Part shown: positions 24,704 through 32,569 of the stretch, piece after piece
Layout: every line of letters starts with the position of its first letter
Numbering within the stretch: position 1 is the stretch's first letter
NCBI GenBank assembly: GCA_965277075.1
Contig: OZ255707.1
Span: 372,001-436,000, forward strand
Origin: Lustribacter sp965277075
GTDB taxonomy: Bacteria; Vulcanimicrobiota; Vulcanimicrobiia; Vulcanimicrobiales; Vulcanimicrobiaceae
DNA: 64,000 bases
Direction: 5' to 3'
Notes under the pieces: generated by a model
Seen by the model: the letters and a program-made list of their open reading frames with translations, nothing else
The model's database searches: none
Told to the model about the DNA's origin: nothing
Translations under genes and position numbers: made by a program

Positions 24704-26017
24704 ATGCACGACTACTGGCCGGAAGCGCTCGCCCTCGTCGTTTTTGTGGGCGCCGCTGCGTTTTTCGCGGCGTCCGAAGCAGCGATCGTCTCGATTTCCC
24801 GGGTCACGGTCCGGACGCTGGCCGAAAAGGGCACGCCCGGCGCGAAGCGGCTCTCGGCGATGATCGAAGATCGCAATCGCACCCTCACCTCGGTGCTGAT
24901 CGCCAACACGTTCGTGCTGTTGGCAACCGACAGTCTCGCGACGTATCTCTTCATCCTCGCGGGAATCCCGAACGCGCCGCTGTGGTCGACGCTGGCGACC
25001 ACCGTCATCCTGTTGCTCTTCGGCGAAATTTTGCCGAAGACGCTCGCGGTTTCCGACAGCGAGCGTACCGCGCTCCGGATCGCGCGACCGTTGGCCGCCG
25101 TGAAGTGGTTGTTGACGCCGCTCACCGCTGCTTTTCTTGCGACCACGACGCTGATCGTGCGCGTGTTCGGCGGGCGCCCGCAGCGCGGGCCGTACGTGAC
25201 CGAAGACGACATCAAGACCCTCGTGAACTTCGGTGTCGAACAGAACGTTCTCGAAGAGGGCGAACGCGAGTTGATCCACTCGATCTTCGAATTCGGCGAC
25301 ACGATCGTGCGCGAAGTGATGACCCCGCGCACCGACATGATCACGGTGAACGTCGCCGCGCCCGCCCGCCGCGCGCTCGATCTCGTGATCGCCGACGGTT
25401 ATTCGAAGTTACCGGTGTACGAGGAAACGATCGACAACGTCATCGGTGTCGTGCACGATCGCGAGCTGTTGATCGCGCTCGCGAACGGAGCGATCGCGAC
25501 GACCGATTTGCGCTCGCTGATGCGGCCGGTCGCGCACGTTCCCGAGAATAAGCGTCTTTCGGAACTTCTGCGCGAAATGCAGCGCGCGAAATACTCGCTC
25601 GCGATCGTGCTCGACGAGTACGGCGGTACCGCCGGGCTGGTCACGATGGAAGATTTGCTCGAGGAGATCGTCGGTGAGATTCGCGACGAGCACGACGAAG
25701 GCGAAGAAGAACCGATCAGGCGCATCGCCGCCGGCGAGACGATCGTCGAAGCCGGGACGAATATCGAGGACGTGAACGCCGCGCTCGGCGTCGACTTGCC
25801 GCACGAAGAATTCGAGACGATCGGCGGGTACACGGTCGGCTTGTTCGGCCGGCTTCCGCAAGAGGGCGAAGAGATTCGCGCCGGTGCGGGCGTGCGGTTA
25901 CGCGTCGATCGCACGCGGGGCCGCCGCATTCTCGCGGTGCGCGTTTTCACCAACGGCAAGGCCCATGCGAACGGTGCCGACGAACCGTTGGCGACGTCCG
26001 ATGCCGAATCTGTCTGA
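24704..26017 (+). CDS. CNNM/HlyC-CorC family transporter with CBS pair
   Basis: 437-residue membrane protein of the hemolysin-C/CorC type implicated in Mg2+ or other divalent cation transport. A DUF21/CNNM membrane domain occupies about residues 1-195 (AAAFFAASEAAIVSISRVTVRTLAEKG; LLFGEILPKTLAV). A tandem CBS module follows (IVREVMTPRTDMITV ... YSKLPVYEETIDNVIGVVHDRELL ... MEDLLEEIVGEI), then the C-terminal CorC_HlyC domain. ATG 24704 has no clear Shine-Dalgarno. Its end overlaps cdd by 17 bases. Confidence 0.93.
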   Translation: MHDYWPEALALVVFVGAAAFFAASEAAIVSISRVTVRTLAEKGTPGAKRLSAMIEDRNRTLTSVLIANTFVLLATDSLATYLFILAGIPNAPLWSTLATTVILLLFGEILPKTLAVSDSERTALRIARPLAAVKWLLTPLTAAFLATTTLIVRVFGGRPQRGPYVTEDDIKTLVNFGVEQNVLEEGERELIHSIFEFGDTIVREVMTPRTDMITVNVAAPARRALDLVIADGYSKLPVYEETIDNVIGVVHDRELLIALANGAIATTDLRSLMRPVAHVPENKRLSELLREMQRAKYSLAIVLDEYGGTAGLVTMEDLLEEIVGEIRDEHDEGEEEPIRRIAAGETIVEAGTNIEDVNAALGVDLPHEEFETIGGYTVGLFGRLPQEGEEIRAGAGVRLRVDRTRGRRILAVRVFTNGKAHANGADEPLATSDAESV

Positions 26018-26414
26018 TCTCTTCGCGGCGGCCGTGAGCGCGCGCGACCGGGCCTACGCGCGCTACTCGCACTTTGCCGTCGGCGCCGCGCTCGAAACGA
26101 CCGACGGCCGGCGCTTCACCGGCGCCAACATCGAGAACGCCTCATACGGCCTCACGATCTGCGCCGAACGCGTCGCCGTCTTCGCGGCGGTTCACGCCGG
26201 CGCGACCGCGATCGCGGCAATCGCGGTGAGCGGGCCCGACGGCGTCACGACGCCGCCATGTGGCGCATGCCGCCAAGTGATCGCCGAGTTTGCCGCACCT
26301 GACGTTCCGGTACGGTATGCGCGTGCCGGCGGCGTCGTCGATGCGAATGTCGCCGACCTTTTACCGGGGGCATTCACGCCCGCCGCATTCGAAGCGAGCC
26401 GGGGAGCGAACTGA
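26001..26414 (+). CDS. cdd: Cytidine deaminase
   Basis: Hydrolytic deamination of cytidine and deoxycytidine to uridine forms. 137 residues, the usual homotetrameric length. Zinc site residues in ICAERVAVF (CAE) and PPCGACRQVI (PCxxC). ATG 26001 gives MPNLSDLFAAAVSARDRAYARYSHFAVGA, a normal N-terminus. Its TGA overlaps the recO start as CTGA. Same position as cdd in the Bacillus dgkA-cdd-era-recO cluster, but era is absent here. Confidence 0.95.
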   Translation: MPNLSDLFAAAVSARDRAYARYSHFAVGAALETTDGRRFTGANIENASYGLTICAERVAVFAAVHAGATAIAAIAVSGPDGVTTPPCGACRQVIAEFAAPDVPVRYARAGGVVDANVADLLPGAFTPAAFEASRGAN

Positions 26415-27148
26415 TCGACCGCACCTACACGACCGATGCGATCGTCCTGCGCGCGCGCAATCTCGGAGAAGCCGACAAAATATTCACCCTTTTCACGCGG
26501 GCGCATGGGAAGGTGGACGGCGTCGGCAAAGGGGTGCGCCGTCCAAAAAGCGCGCTCGGTGGGCGACTCGAATTGCTGACTGAGTCGACGCTGACGCTCC
26601 ACCGTGGCCGCTCCCTCGACGTCATCACGTCGGCCGTTACCGTGCGCTCGCATTGGCGCGGGCTCGTTGAGCCGGCTGCGCTCGCCGCCGCGTCATTCGT
26701 CGCTGAGACGGTCGACATGTTTTGCGAACCGGAACTGCCGCTGGACGATATCTACGCGTTGCTGGCCGGCGCGTCGACGGCGATCGCGGCGTCGGCCACG
26801 CCGGCGCTGCTCGTACCGCGTTTTCAACTGCGATTGCTGCATGCGCTCGGGCTCGCGCCGCCGGACGACGCGTGCATTCGGTGCGGCGACGCTTTCGAAG
26901 AGCGCGGCGCCTGGGTCGACGTCGATGCCGGCGGATTGGGTTGCGAGCGATGCTACGGTGCACGCGGCGACGCGCACGCGCTCGCGTCGGACGATGTGGT
27001 GAATTTTCGCTCCCTCGGTGCACCCCGAACACATGGCGCGGTCCTGCACGCAACGCCGAAAGTTGCGCGCGCGGTCGACGATCTCGTGACCGCACATCTC
27101 GGACGGCGTCCCAAATCGCGCGCCATGCTGGAAACACTGGGCTCGTAG
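26411..27148 (+). CDS. recO: DNA repair protein RecO
   Basis: RecF-pathway mediator: OB-fold N-terminus (TTDAIVLRARNLGEADKIFTLFTRAHGK), helical domain and a CxxC...CxxC zinc site (CIRCGDAFEE, CERC). 245 residues. The conserved N-terminus has no ATG, GTG or TTG before it: CTG 26411 follows GGGGAG by four bases and overlaps the cdd stop as CTGA. A GTG start at 26513 would delete the OB-fold start. TAG and GTG of the next gene share one base. Confidence 0.93.
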   Translation: MIDRTYTTDAIVLRARNLGEADKIFTLFTRAHGKVDGVGKGVRRPKSALGGRLELLTESTLTLHRGRSLDVITSAVTVRSHWRGLVEPAALAAASFVAETVDMFCEPELPLDDIYALLAGASTAIAASATPALLVPRFQLRLLHALGLAPPDDACIRCGDAFEERGAWVDVDAGGLGCERCYGARGDAHALASDDVVNFRSLGAPRTHGAVLHATPKVARAVDDLVTAHLGRRPKSRAMLETLGS

Positions 27149-27573
27149 TGCCGATCGACGGGCCGGTCGTCGCGCTCGACGTCGGCGAGCGGCGCATCGG
27201 CGTGGCCGTGAGCGATCCGTCCGGGATCTTCGCGTTTCCGCACGACACGATCGAACGCACGAACGTTCGCGACGACGTCGCGCGCATCGTCGAGATCGCG
27301 CGTGAACGAAACGCGAAAACGATCGTCGTCGGCGATCCGCTCACGCTCGAGGGCAAACGCGGTATCGCCGCCGAGAAGATGGACGCTTTCGTCGCGCACA
27401 TCGCGCGCGCGTTCGACGGCCGGATCGCTCGGGTCGACGAACGCCTCACCACGGCCGCCGTGCAGAAGTCGTTGATCGGCGCTGATATGTCGCGGGGAAA
27501 ACGCAAGACGGTCGTCGACAAACTTGCGGCCGCGATGATCCTCGAAACGTACCTGGCCCGCGCTCGCGCGTGA
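27148..27573 (+). CDS. ruvX: Holliday junction resolvase-like / pre-16S rRNA nuclease YqgF
   Basis: 141-residue RNase-H-fold protein. VALDVGERRIGVAVSDP carries the first catalytic Asp. VVGDPLTLEGKRG and the C-terminal RVDERLTTAAVQ, with VVDKLAAAMILETYL, complete the family pattern. Processes pre-16S rRNA 5' ends. GTG 27148 overlaps the recO stop by one base, and its own TGA overlaps mltG as GTGA. Confidence 0.95.
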   Translation: MPIDGPVVALDVGERRIGVAVSDPSGIFAFPHDTIERTNVRDDVARIVEIARERNAKTIVVGDPLTLEGKRGIAAEKMDAFVAHIARAFDGRIARVDERLTTAAVQKSLIGADMSRGKRKTVVDKLAAAMILETYLARARA

Positions 27574-28577
27574 TTCGGTTAGGCCGCTCGCTCTTCTCGA
27601 TCGCGGTCGCGATCGTCGTGGCGGTCGGCGTCATCGTGGCGGCCACATCACTGTGGTTTCGCGACGCGGTTTACGGCGACCGTGCGAAGCCGGACGCCGC
27701 GACGTCGGTCGTCGTGCCGAACGGCTCGACGTTCGCGGCGGCGACGGGTGCGCTGGTGCGGGCCGGCGTTCTTGCACATCCGATCGCGTTCCGCATCCTC
27801 GCGCGGTTACGCGGCGATGAGGGCGCGATCGAACCCGGCGAATACCGGTTTCCAGCCCATGCGACGAGCGATGAGGTGCTGCAACGTCTCGTGCACGGCA
27901 ACGTCGACGCCAAGTGGGTGACGTTTCCTGAGGGCTTCACCGCACGCGAGATGGGCGTTCGGCTCGATCGAAACAAGCTCGCAGCCGGTACGGCGTTCAC
28001 GACCTACGCGCACACGCACGGTATCGTGCTCGGCGGGATGCGCACACCCAGTCTCGAGGGGTACTTGTTCCCGACCACGTACCTCGTGCCGCTCAACGCG
28101 CCGGTCGATCAGCTCGCCGACATGTTCGTCAAGCAATTTCGCGCTGCATTGCCGCCCGCGGCCGACCGGCGCGCGAAGGCCCTCGGGGTCACCGTTCCCC
28201 AAGCGATCGTGGTCGCGTCGCTGATCGAGCGCGAGGCGAAGGCCGACGACGAGCGAGCCCTGATGGCCGGGGTATACTACAACCGGCTGCGCGCGGGAAT
28301 GCCGCTCGACGTCGACGCAACGATCGAGTACGTCTTCCCCGAACACCACGATGTGATCACGCGCCGCGACCTGCGAATCGATTCTCCCTACAACACCTAT
28401 CTGCACGACGGGCTGCCGCCGACACCGATCGCCAATCCCGGCAAGCCGTCGATCGACGCGGCTTTCGCACCACGCAGGTCCGCGTATCTGTACTACGTCT
28501 ACAAAGGTGACGGTCACCACGCTTTCGCATCGACGTTGCACGAGCATAATGCCAACGTCGAACGTTACCTGCACTGA
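27570..28577 (+). CDS. mltG: Endolytic transglycosylase MltG (YceG)
   Basis: Inner-membrane lytic transglycosylase that terminates nascent glycan strands. 335 residues: one N-terminal transmembrane helix (LFSIAVAIVVAVGVIVAAT), a LysM-like region, then the catalytic domain. The domain has IVVASLIEREAK (active-site Glu), MAGVYYNRLRAGMPLDVDATIEY and SPYNTYLHDGLPPTPIANPG. GTG start overlaps ruvX. The ruvX-mltG-DUF1292 order echoes Firmicutes. Confidence 0.95.
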   Translation: MIRLGRSLFSIAVAIVVAVGVIVAATSLWFRDAVYGDRAKPDAATSVVVPNGSTFAAATGALVRAGVLAHPIAFRILARLRGDEGAIEPGEYRFPAHATSDEVLQRLVHGNVDAKWVTFPEGFTAREMGVRLDRNKLAAGTAFTTYAHTHGIVLGGMRTPSLEGYLFPTTYLVPLNAPVDQLADMFVKQFRAALPPAADRRAKALGVTVPQAIVVASLIEREAKADDERALMAGVYYNRLRAGMPLDVDATIEYVFPEHHDVITRRDLRIDSPYNTYLHDGLPPTPIANPGKPSIDAAFAPRRSAYLYYVYKGDGHHAFASTLHEHNANVERYLH

Positions 28578-28584
28578 GGAGACC

Positions 28585-28899
28585 ATTATCGACTCTTCCA
28601 ACGGCGCCGAGCATGGCGACGGCGACAATCACGAATCCGAGGCCGCGGCGCCGCTCGAGCTGCGCGATGTGCTGGTCATTGAAACGAACGACGGACAATC
28701 GCTCGAGTTCGAGGTCGTCGGTCTGGTCGAAGACGACGAGAACAACGCATACGCCGTGTGCTACAGCGAGAAGGCCGACGAGTTCGTCGTGACCGACGAA
28801 TCCGGCAACCTTCTCTCGAACGACGAACTTGCGCAGGATATCCTCGACGACTTCTTCGTCCTGGCCGAAGAATCAGGTGACGGTCAGCCGGAAAGCTAG
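28585..28899 (+). CDS. DUF1292 (YrzB-like) acidic protein
   Basis: About 104 residues, strongly acidic, with the DUF1292 core VIETNDGQSLEFEVVGLVE and ENNAYAVCYSEKADEFVVTDESG, followed by an acidic C-terminus. GAGGAG at 28576-28581 overlaps the mltG stop. Three bases after it is ATT 28585 and six bases after it ATC 28588; no ATG, GTG, TTG or CTG is near. Either a rare ATT/ATC start is used or translation starts at an internal GTG about base 28669, leaving only the core. Function of the family is unknown. Confidence 0.8.
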   Translation: MIDSSNGAEHGDGDNHESEAAAPLELRDVLVIETNDGQSLEFEVVGLVEDDENNAYAVCYSEKADEFVVTDESGNLLSNDELAQDILDDFFVLAEESGDGQPES

Positions 28900-28903
28900 C
28901 ACA

Positions 28904-29776
28904 CTACGCGCGGAGCACGAGCGATTCGTATGTCTCGTTACCTTCGGTGAGTCCCCAGGATTTGACCCATGCGTAGGCCTGCTCGAAGCGCGCTTCGGGG
29001 TACGGCTCGATGTGGACGTAGCGTACGAAGAAATCGCTCAATTCATCCGCGGCGAGCGCGCCCTTTGCCGGTGCGACGACATGTTGGCGAAACGCAGCCC
29101 GGTCCGCATTGATGACGTCGACGGCGGCGTCGAGCGCGCGGAGGTACGCCTCACGCGCGCTATCGTCGACGTCGCTCGAGATCACTTCCGAGCCCCGATA
29201 GAACGTCACGCCGACGAGGTGCCCGCCGTCTTTGAGCGCGAGGCTGATGAAAGGCTCCATCACGGTCGCTGCGCGCAACTCGCCACGTTTGACGGCAGCG
29301 TACCGCGCCTCCGGTGCGCCTGCATGCACGACGACGATTTCGTCGCGTGCGATCGCGCCTTCGAGCAATTGCAGCGTCGTATAATGCGAACCGGTAAATT
29401 CGTTGACGCCGACGGGGACGTTGACCAGATCGCGCGGCTCTTGGATCGCCGGATCGAACGACACGACCGCTTGCGCCGCGACGGCGGCACGCCAGGCAGC
29501 GATTTTCCCACCACGCGTGCTGCGTTCCAGACGGTCGACGCTGCCCCATTCGCAGACGTTGAAAACGTCTGCACGCTGCGCTTCGAAGTGCGCTTCTTTC
29601 AAACGTACGAGAACCTCGCGCTCGGACGGAGAACGCTCTTCGTAGGCGGCAGAATAGCGCACCTCGATCCCCTCGCGCTCGAACAAGCCCCGCTCGCGTG
29701 CAACGATGACCGGCAAGTCGAACACGGGCGGATTCGGCGAGATGGTGATGACGGTGCGTGATGCGTGATCTTGCAT
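28904..29776 (-). CDS. NMT1-like substrate-binding-fold protein without signal peptide (second copy)
   Basis: 290 residues, same length as the 16050-16922 protein and sharing the GSHYTTLQLLE block and general order: PVFDLPVIVARERGLFEREGIEVRY, a binding-cleft strand, then ATVMEPFISLALKDGG. No signal peptide or lipobox, so cytoplasmic. It begins 31 bases after the stop of a hybrid histidine kinase on the same strand, with TAGGCT exactly six bases before its ATG, so it may also have its own leaderless transcript. Pipelines would call it an ABC binding protein. A ligand-responsive partner of the kinase is a testable alternative (inference). Confidence 0.75.
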   Translation of the reverse strand: MQDHASRTVITISPNPPVFDLPVIVARERGLFEREGIEVRYSAAYEERSPSEREVLVRLKEAHFEAQRADVFNVCEWGSVDRLERSTRGGKIAAWRAAVAAQAVVSFDPAIQEPRDLVNVPVGVNEFTGSHYTTLQLLEGAIARDEIVVVHAGAPEARYAAVKRGELRAATVMEPFISLALKDGGHLVGVTFYRGSEVISSDVDDSAREAYLRALDAAVDVINADRAAFRQHVVAPAKGALAADELSDFFVRYVHIEPYPEARFEQAYAWVKSWGLTEGNETYESLVLRA

Positions 29777-29807
29777 GCGGGGAGCCTACATCGTCTCTGT
29801 GCGAGCG

Positions 29808-32168
29808 TCAAGGCTTGACGGCGGAAACTTCCGGCAGCCAGTGATCCAGAACCGCGCGCAGCGAGCCGAGCGAGACGGGCTTCGAGACATAGTCGTCCAT
29901 CCCGGCGGCTAGGCAGGCTTCCCGGTCTTCGTTGAGTGCGTTCGCGGTCATTGCGATGATCGTCACGTGGCGACGCGTGCGGATTTCGCGGCGGCGTACC
30001 TCGGCTGCGGCCTCGAAGCCGTCCATGACCGGCATCTGGACGTCCATAAAGATCAAATCGTACGGCGTGCGCGTTTCGGCGTCGACGGCTTCGCGGCCGT
30101 TCGCAACGGTGTCGGCGGCGAATCCGAGCCGTTGCAATTGCTTGACGGCAAGCCGCTGATTGACGTGATTGTCTTCGACGATGAGAATCCGGTCGGCGCG
30201 CGGAGCGACGTCGTCCGCAGCGCTGACCGCTTCGACGTTGCGGCTGCGCGTATGCACCGCGTCGCTGAGTGCGTCGTAGAGCTGCGACTGTCCGATCGGC
30301 TTGACGAGATACGCGAAAAAGCCGGCTGAGAGCGCGTTACGCGCGCGGCCCGAATCGTCGTGCGCGGTTACCATCAGCAGCGGCATCGCTTGCAATGCCG
30401 GGCGCTCGCGGATCGACCGCGCGACGGCCATGCCGTCCGTATCGCCGAGGGCATAATCGACGAGCGCGGCGTCGTACGGCTCGCCGCGCGCCGCTGCCGT
30501 TTGCAAGCGCGTCAGCGCTTCATCGCCGTCAGCGAGAACGTCCGAGTTGACGCCCCATGCCTCGAGCGTCTTGCGAAAGACTTCTTGCGCGTTCTTGTCG
30601 TCTTCGATGACGAGGATGCGCGTGCCGCGAAGGTCGTTGAGCGCCCGGCTCGTCTCCTTGAGTTCGGACCGCACGAACGGAACGGTGAAGAAGAAGTTCG
30701 ACCCCGATCCCGCCTCGCTGCGCATGCCGATCTGGCCTTTCATCAGCGTGACGAGTTGCTTCGAGATCGCGAGCCCGAGGCCCGTGCCGCCGAAACGGCG
30801 CGTCGTCGACATGTCGGCTTGCCGGAACGGTTCGAACAATCGTTTCTGGGCGTCTACGCCGATGCCGATCCCGGTGTCGCGCACGGTGAACGTCACGCTG
30901 ACGGAGTCGCCGGTGAGGCGATCGGCTGTAACGAGGACGGTCACGCTTCCGGTTTCCGTGAACTTGACCGCGTTGCCGACGAGATTGGTGAGAATCTGAC
31001 GTAAGCGCAGTGCGTCGCCGATCACGACCGGCGGCACGTTCGGGTCGACGTAGGTCAACAGGTCGAGTTGTTTTGCGCGCGCTTGCGGCGCGAGCATCGC
31101 CGCTACCGCCTCGACGAGCGGCACGATCTGGACGTCGGCACGTTCGAGTTCGAGCCGGCCGGCTTCGATCTTCGAGAAGTCCAGGATCTCGTTGATGACG
31201 GCGAGCAGCGTTTCGCCCGAGCTGCGGATCGTCTCACCGTATTCGCGCTGCTGCGGCGTGAGCGGCGTGTCGAGCAGCAATTCGGTCGTGCCGATCACGC
31301 CGTTCATCGGCGTGCGAATTTCGTGGCTCATCGTCGCGACAAAATCCGACTTCGCATGCGAGGCCGCTTCGGCGCGCGCGATCGCGAGGCGTAAGCCGTC
31401 TTCGCGCTCGGTGATCCGCTGCGCCATCACGTGAATCATGCGATCGAGTGCGGCGATCTCGTCGCGCCCCTCGACGTAGTCGTCCGGCAAGACCATATCG
31501 CCGCGAGCATACGCTTCGGCATGCTCGCTCACGCGCTCCAGCCGGCGGACGACTTGGCGGCTCGCGAGATACGCCGAGAGCAGCGTGATCAGTAAGCCGG
31601 CGACGGCTGTGACGACCAACAGCAGGTTGGTGATCGACCACAGTTGCCGCAGACTCGCCCGGCGTTCGTTTTGCTGCTCGGTGATCGCCTGGGTCACCAG
31701 ATTGTGGGCGACCAGATACGCGCCCATGACGCGTTCGCTCGTCGCGCTGGCGATCTTCGTGCGGGCGCCGACGACATCGCCGCCTTTCGCCTCGGCGACG
31801 TCGTCGTCCAAGTATGCCAGTTCGGCGAATGCGAGCGCCTGCAGTTCGGGTATTTGCAGTGCAATGCGTACATCGGGCGCCGAGACGGCGCGCAACTCTT
31901 CAAAGCGGCGATCGATTTCGCCGCGCGCGATCGCATATTCCACCGCAAAGCGGGCATCGTTCGTCAACACGAATCCGCGCGCGCTCGTTTCCGCATCGAG
32001 CATGCTCACGAGCACGGCGTTTGTCGAACCGATCTGCGTCGCCGAGACGCGCGCCGCCGCTTCGTTCCGCTGCGTTTCGGAACCGAGAAACGCGATTGCG
32101 ATTACCAGCGCGAGAATGAGCGCGAGCGGAAACACGATGAGCGCGAGATAGCGCCGGCGAACGGTCAT
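29808..32168 (-). CDS. Hybrid sensor histidine kinase with two receiver domains
   Basis: 786 residues. Two transmembrane helices (about 8-28 and 185-205) flank a CHASE3-type extracytoplasmic domain (MLDAETSARGFVLTND). Then come a HAMP linker (ERVSEHAEAYARGDM), HisKA with SHEIRTPMNG, HATPase (NLVGNAVKFTETG, DTGIGIG, GGTGLGLAI) and two REC domains. The first has LVDYALGDTDG as phospho-acceptor, the second LIFMDVQMPVMDG. No output domain, so signalling goes to a separate regulator. ATG 32168 is preferred over upstream codons because the membrane helix follows at once. A signal-less binding-type protein is directly downstream. Confidence 0.92.
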   Translation of the reverse strand: MTVRRRYLALIVFPLALILALVIAIAFLGSETQRNEAAARVSATQIGSTNAVLVSMLDAETSARGFVLTNDARFAVEYAIARGEIDRRFEELRAVSAPDVRIALQIPELQALAFAELAYLDDDVAEAKGGDVVGARTKIASATSERVMGAYLVAHNLVTQAITEQQNERRASLRQLWSITNLLLVVTAVAGLLITLLSAYLASRQVVRRLERVSEHAEAYARGDMVLPDDYVEGRDEIAALDRMIHVMAQRITEREDGLRLAIARAEAASHAKSDFVATMSHEIRTPMNGVIGTTELLLDTPLTPQQREYGETIRSSGETLLAVINEILDFSKIEAGRLELERADVQIVPLVEAVAAMLAPQARAKQLDLLTYVDPNVPPVVIGDALRLRQILTNLVGNAVKFTETGSVTVLVTADRLTGDSVSVTFTVRDTGIGIGVDAQKRLFEPFRQADMSTTRRFGGTGLGLAISKQLVTLMKGQIGMRSEAGSGSNFFFTVPFVRSELKETSRALNDLRGTRILVIEDDKNAQEVFRKTLEAWGVNSDVLADGDEALTRLQTAAARGEPYDAALVDYALGDTDGMAVARSIRERPALQAMPLLMVTAHDDSGRARNALSAGFFAYLVKPIGQSQLYDALSDAVHTRSRNVEAVSAADDVAPRADRILIVEDNHVNQRLAVKQLQRLGFAADTVANGREAVDAETRTPYDLIFMDVQMPVMDGFEAAAEVRRREIRTRRHVTIIAMTANALNEDREACLAAGMDDYVSKPVSLGSLRAVLDHWLPEVSAVKP

Positions 32169-32251
32169 GTGCCGCGTTCGGGACCAGGGCGCCGTCGGCG
32201 CGGACGAGAAACCCCGGTGCTGCCGCGTCGAGCGTCGGCGTCGCAACTCTG

Positions 32252-32340
32252 GGAGAGGTGGCCGAGCGGCTGAAGGCGGCGGTTTGCTAAACCGTTATAC
32301 GGATAACACCGTATCGAGGGTTCGAATCCCTCCCTCTCCG
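32252..32340 (+). tRNA. tRNA-Ser(GCT)
   Basis: 89-base class II tRNA. Acceptor GGAGAGG pairs with CCTCTCC, the anticodon loop reads GCT within GGTTTGCTAAACC, there is a long variable arm, and the T-loop is TTCGAAT. CCA is not encoded. Confidence 0.95.
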
Positions 32341-32430
32341 ATGCTCGTGCGGTGGAGAACGTCATGTGTGCGGGAGGTAATGCGCTGCACGTGAAGTACG
32401 AAGCGAGGTCGCCGGAATGCGACGCAACAT

Positions 32431-32504
32431 GCGGTCGTAGCTCAATTGGATAGAGCAACAGGCTACGAACTTGTAGGTTGGGGGTTCGAGTCCCTCCGAC
32501 CGCA
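32431..32504 (+). tRNA. tRNA-Arg(ACG)
   Basis: 74-base tRNA. Acceptor GCGGTCG/CGACCGC, D-arm GCTC...GAGC, anticodon loop CTACGAA giving ACG. Its A34 is the substrate of TadA, encoded at 40251-40733. Confidence 0.95.
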
Positions 32505-32569
32505 TTTGGAGTGCCGCATCAGCCCGCGCGACGGCCGTGCGGGTTGTTGTTTTGTAGTGAGGTCGGTTC

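Noticed and set aside
32341..32430. Possible small RNA between tRNA-Ser and tRNA-Arg
   Set aside because: Only 90 bases with no stable fold or known motif; looks like ordinary spacer.
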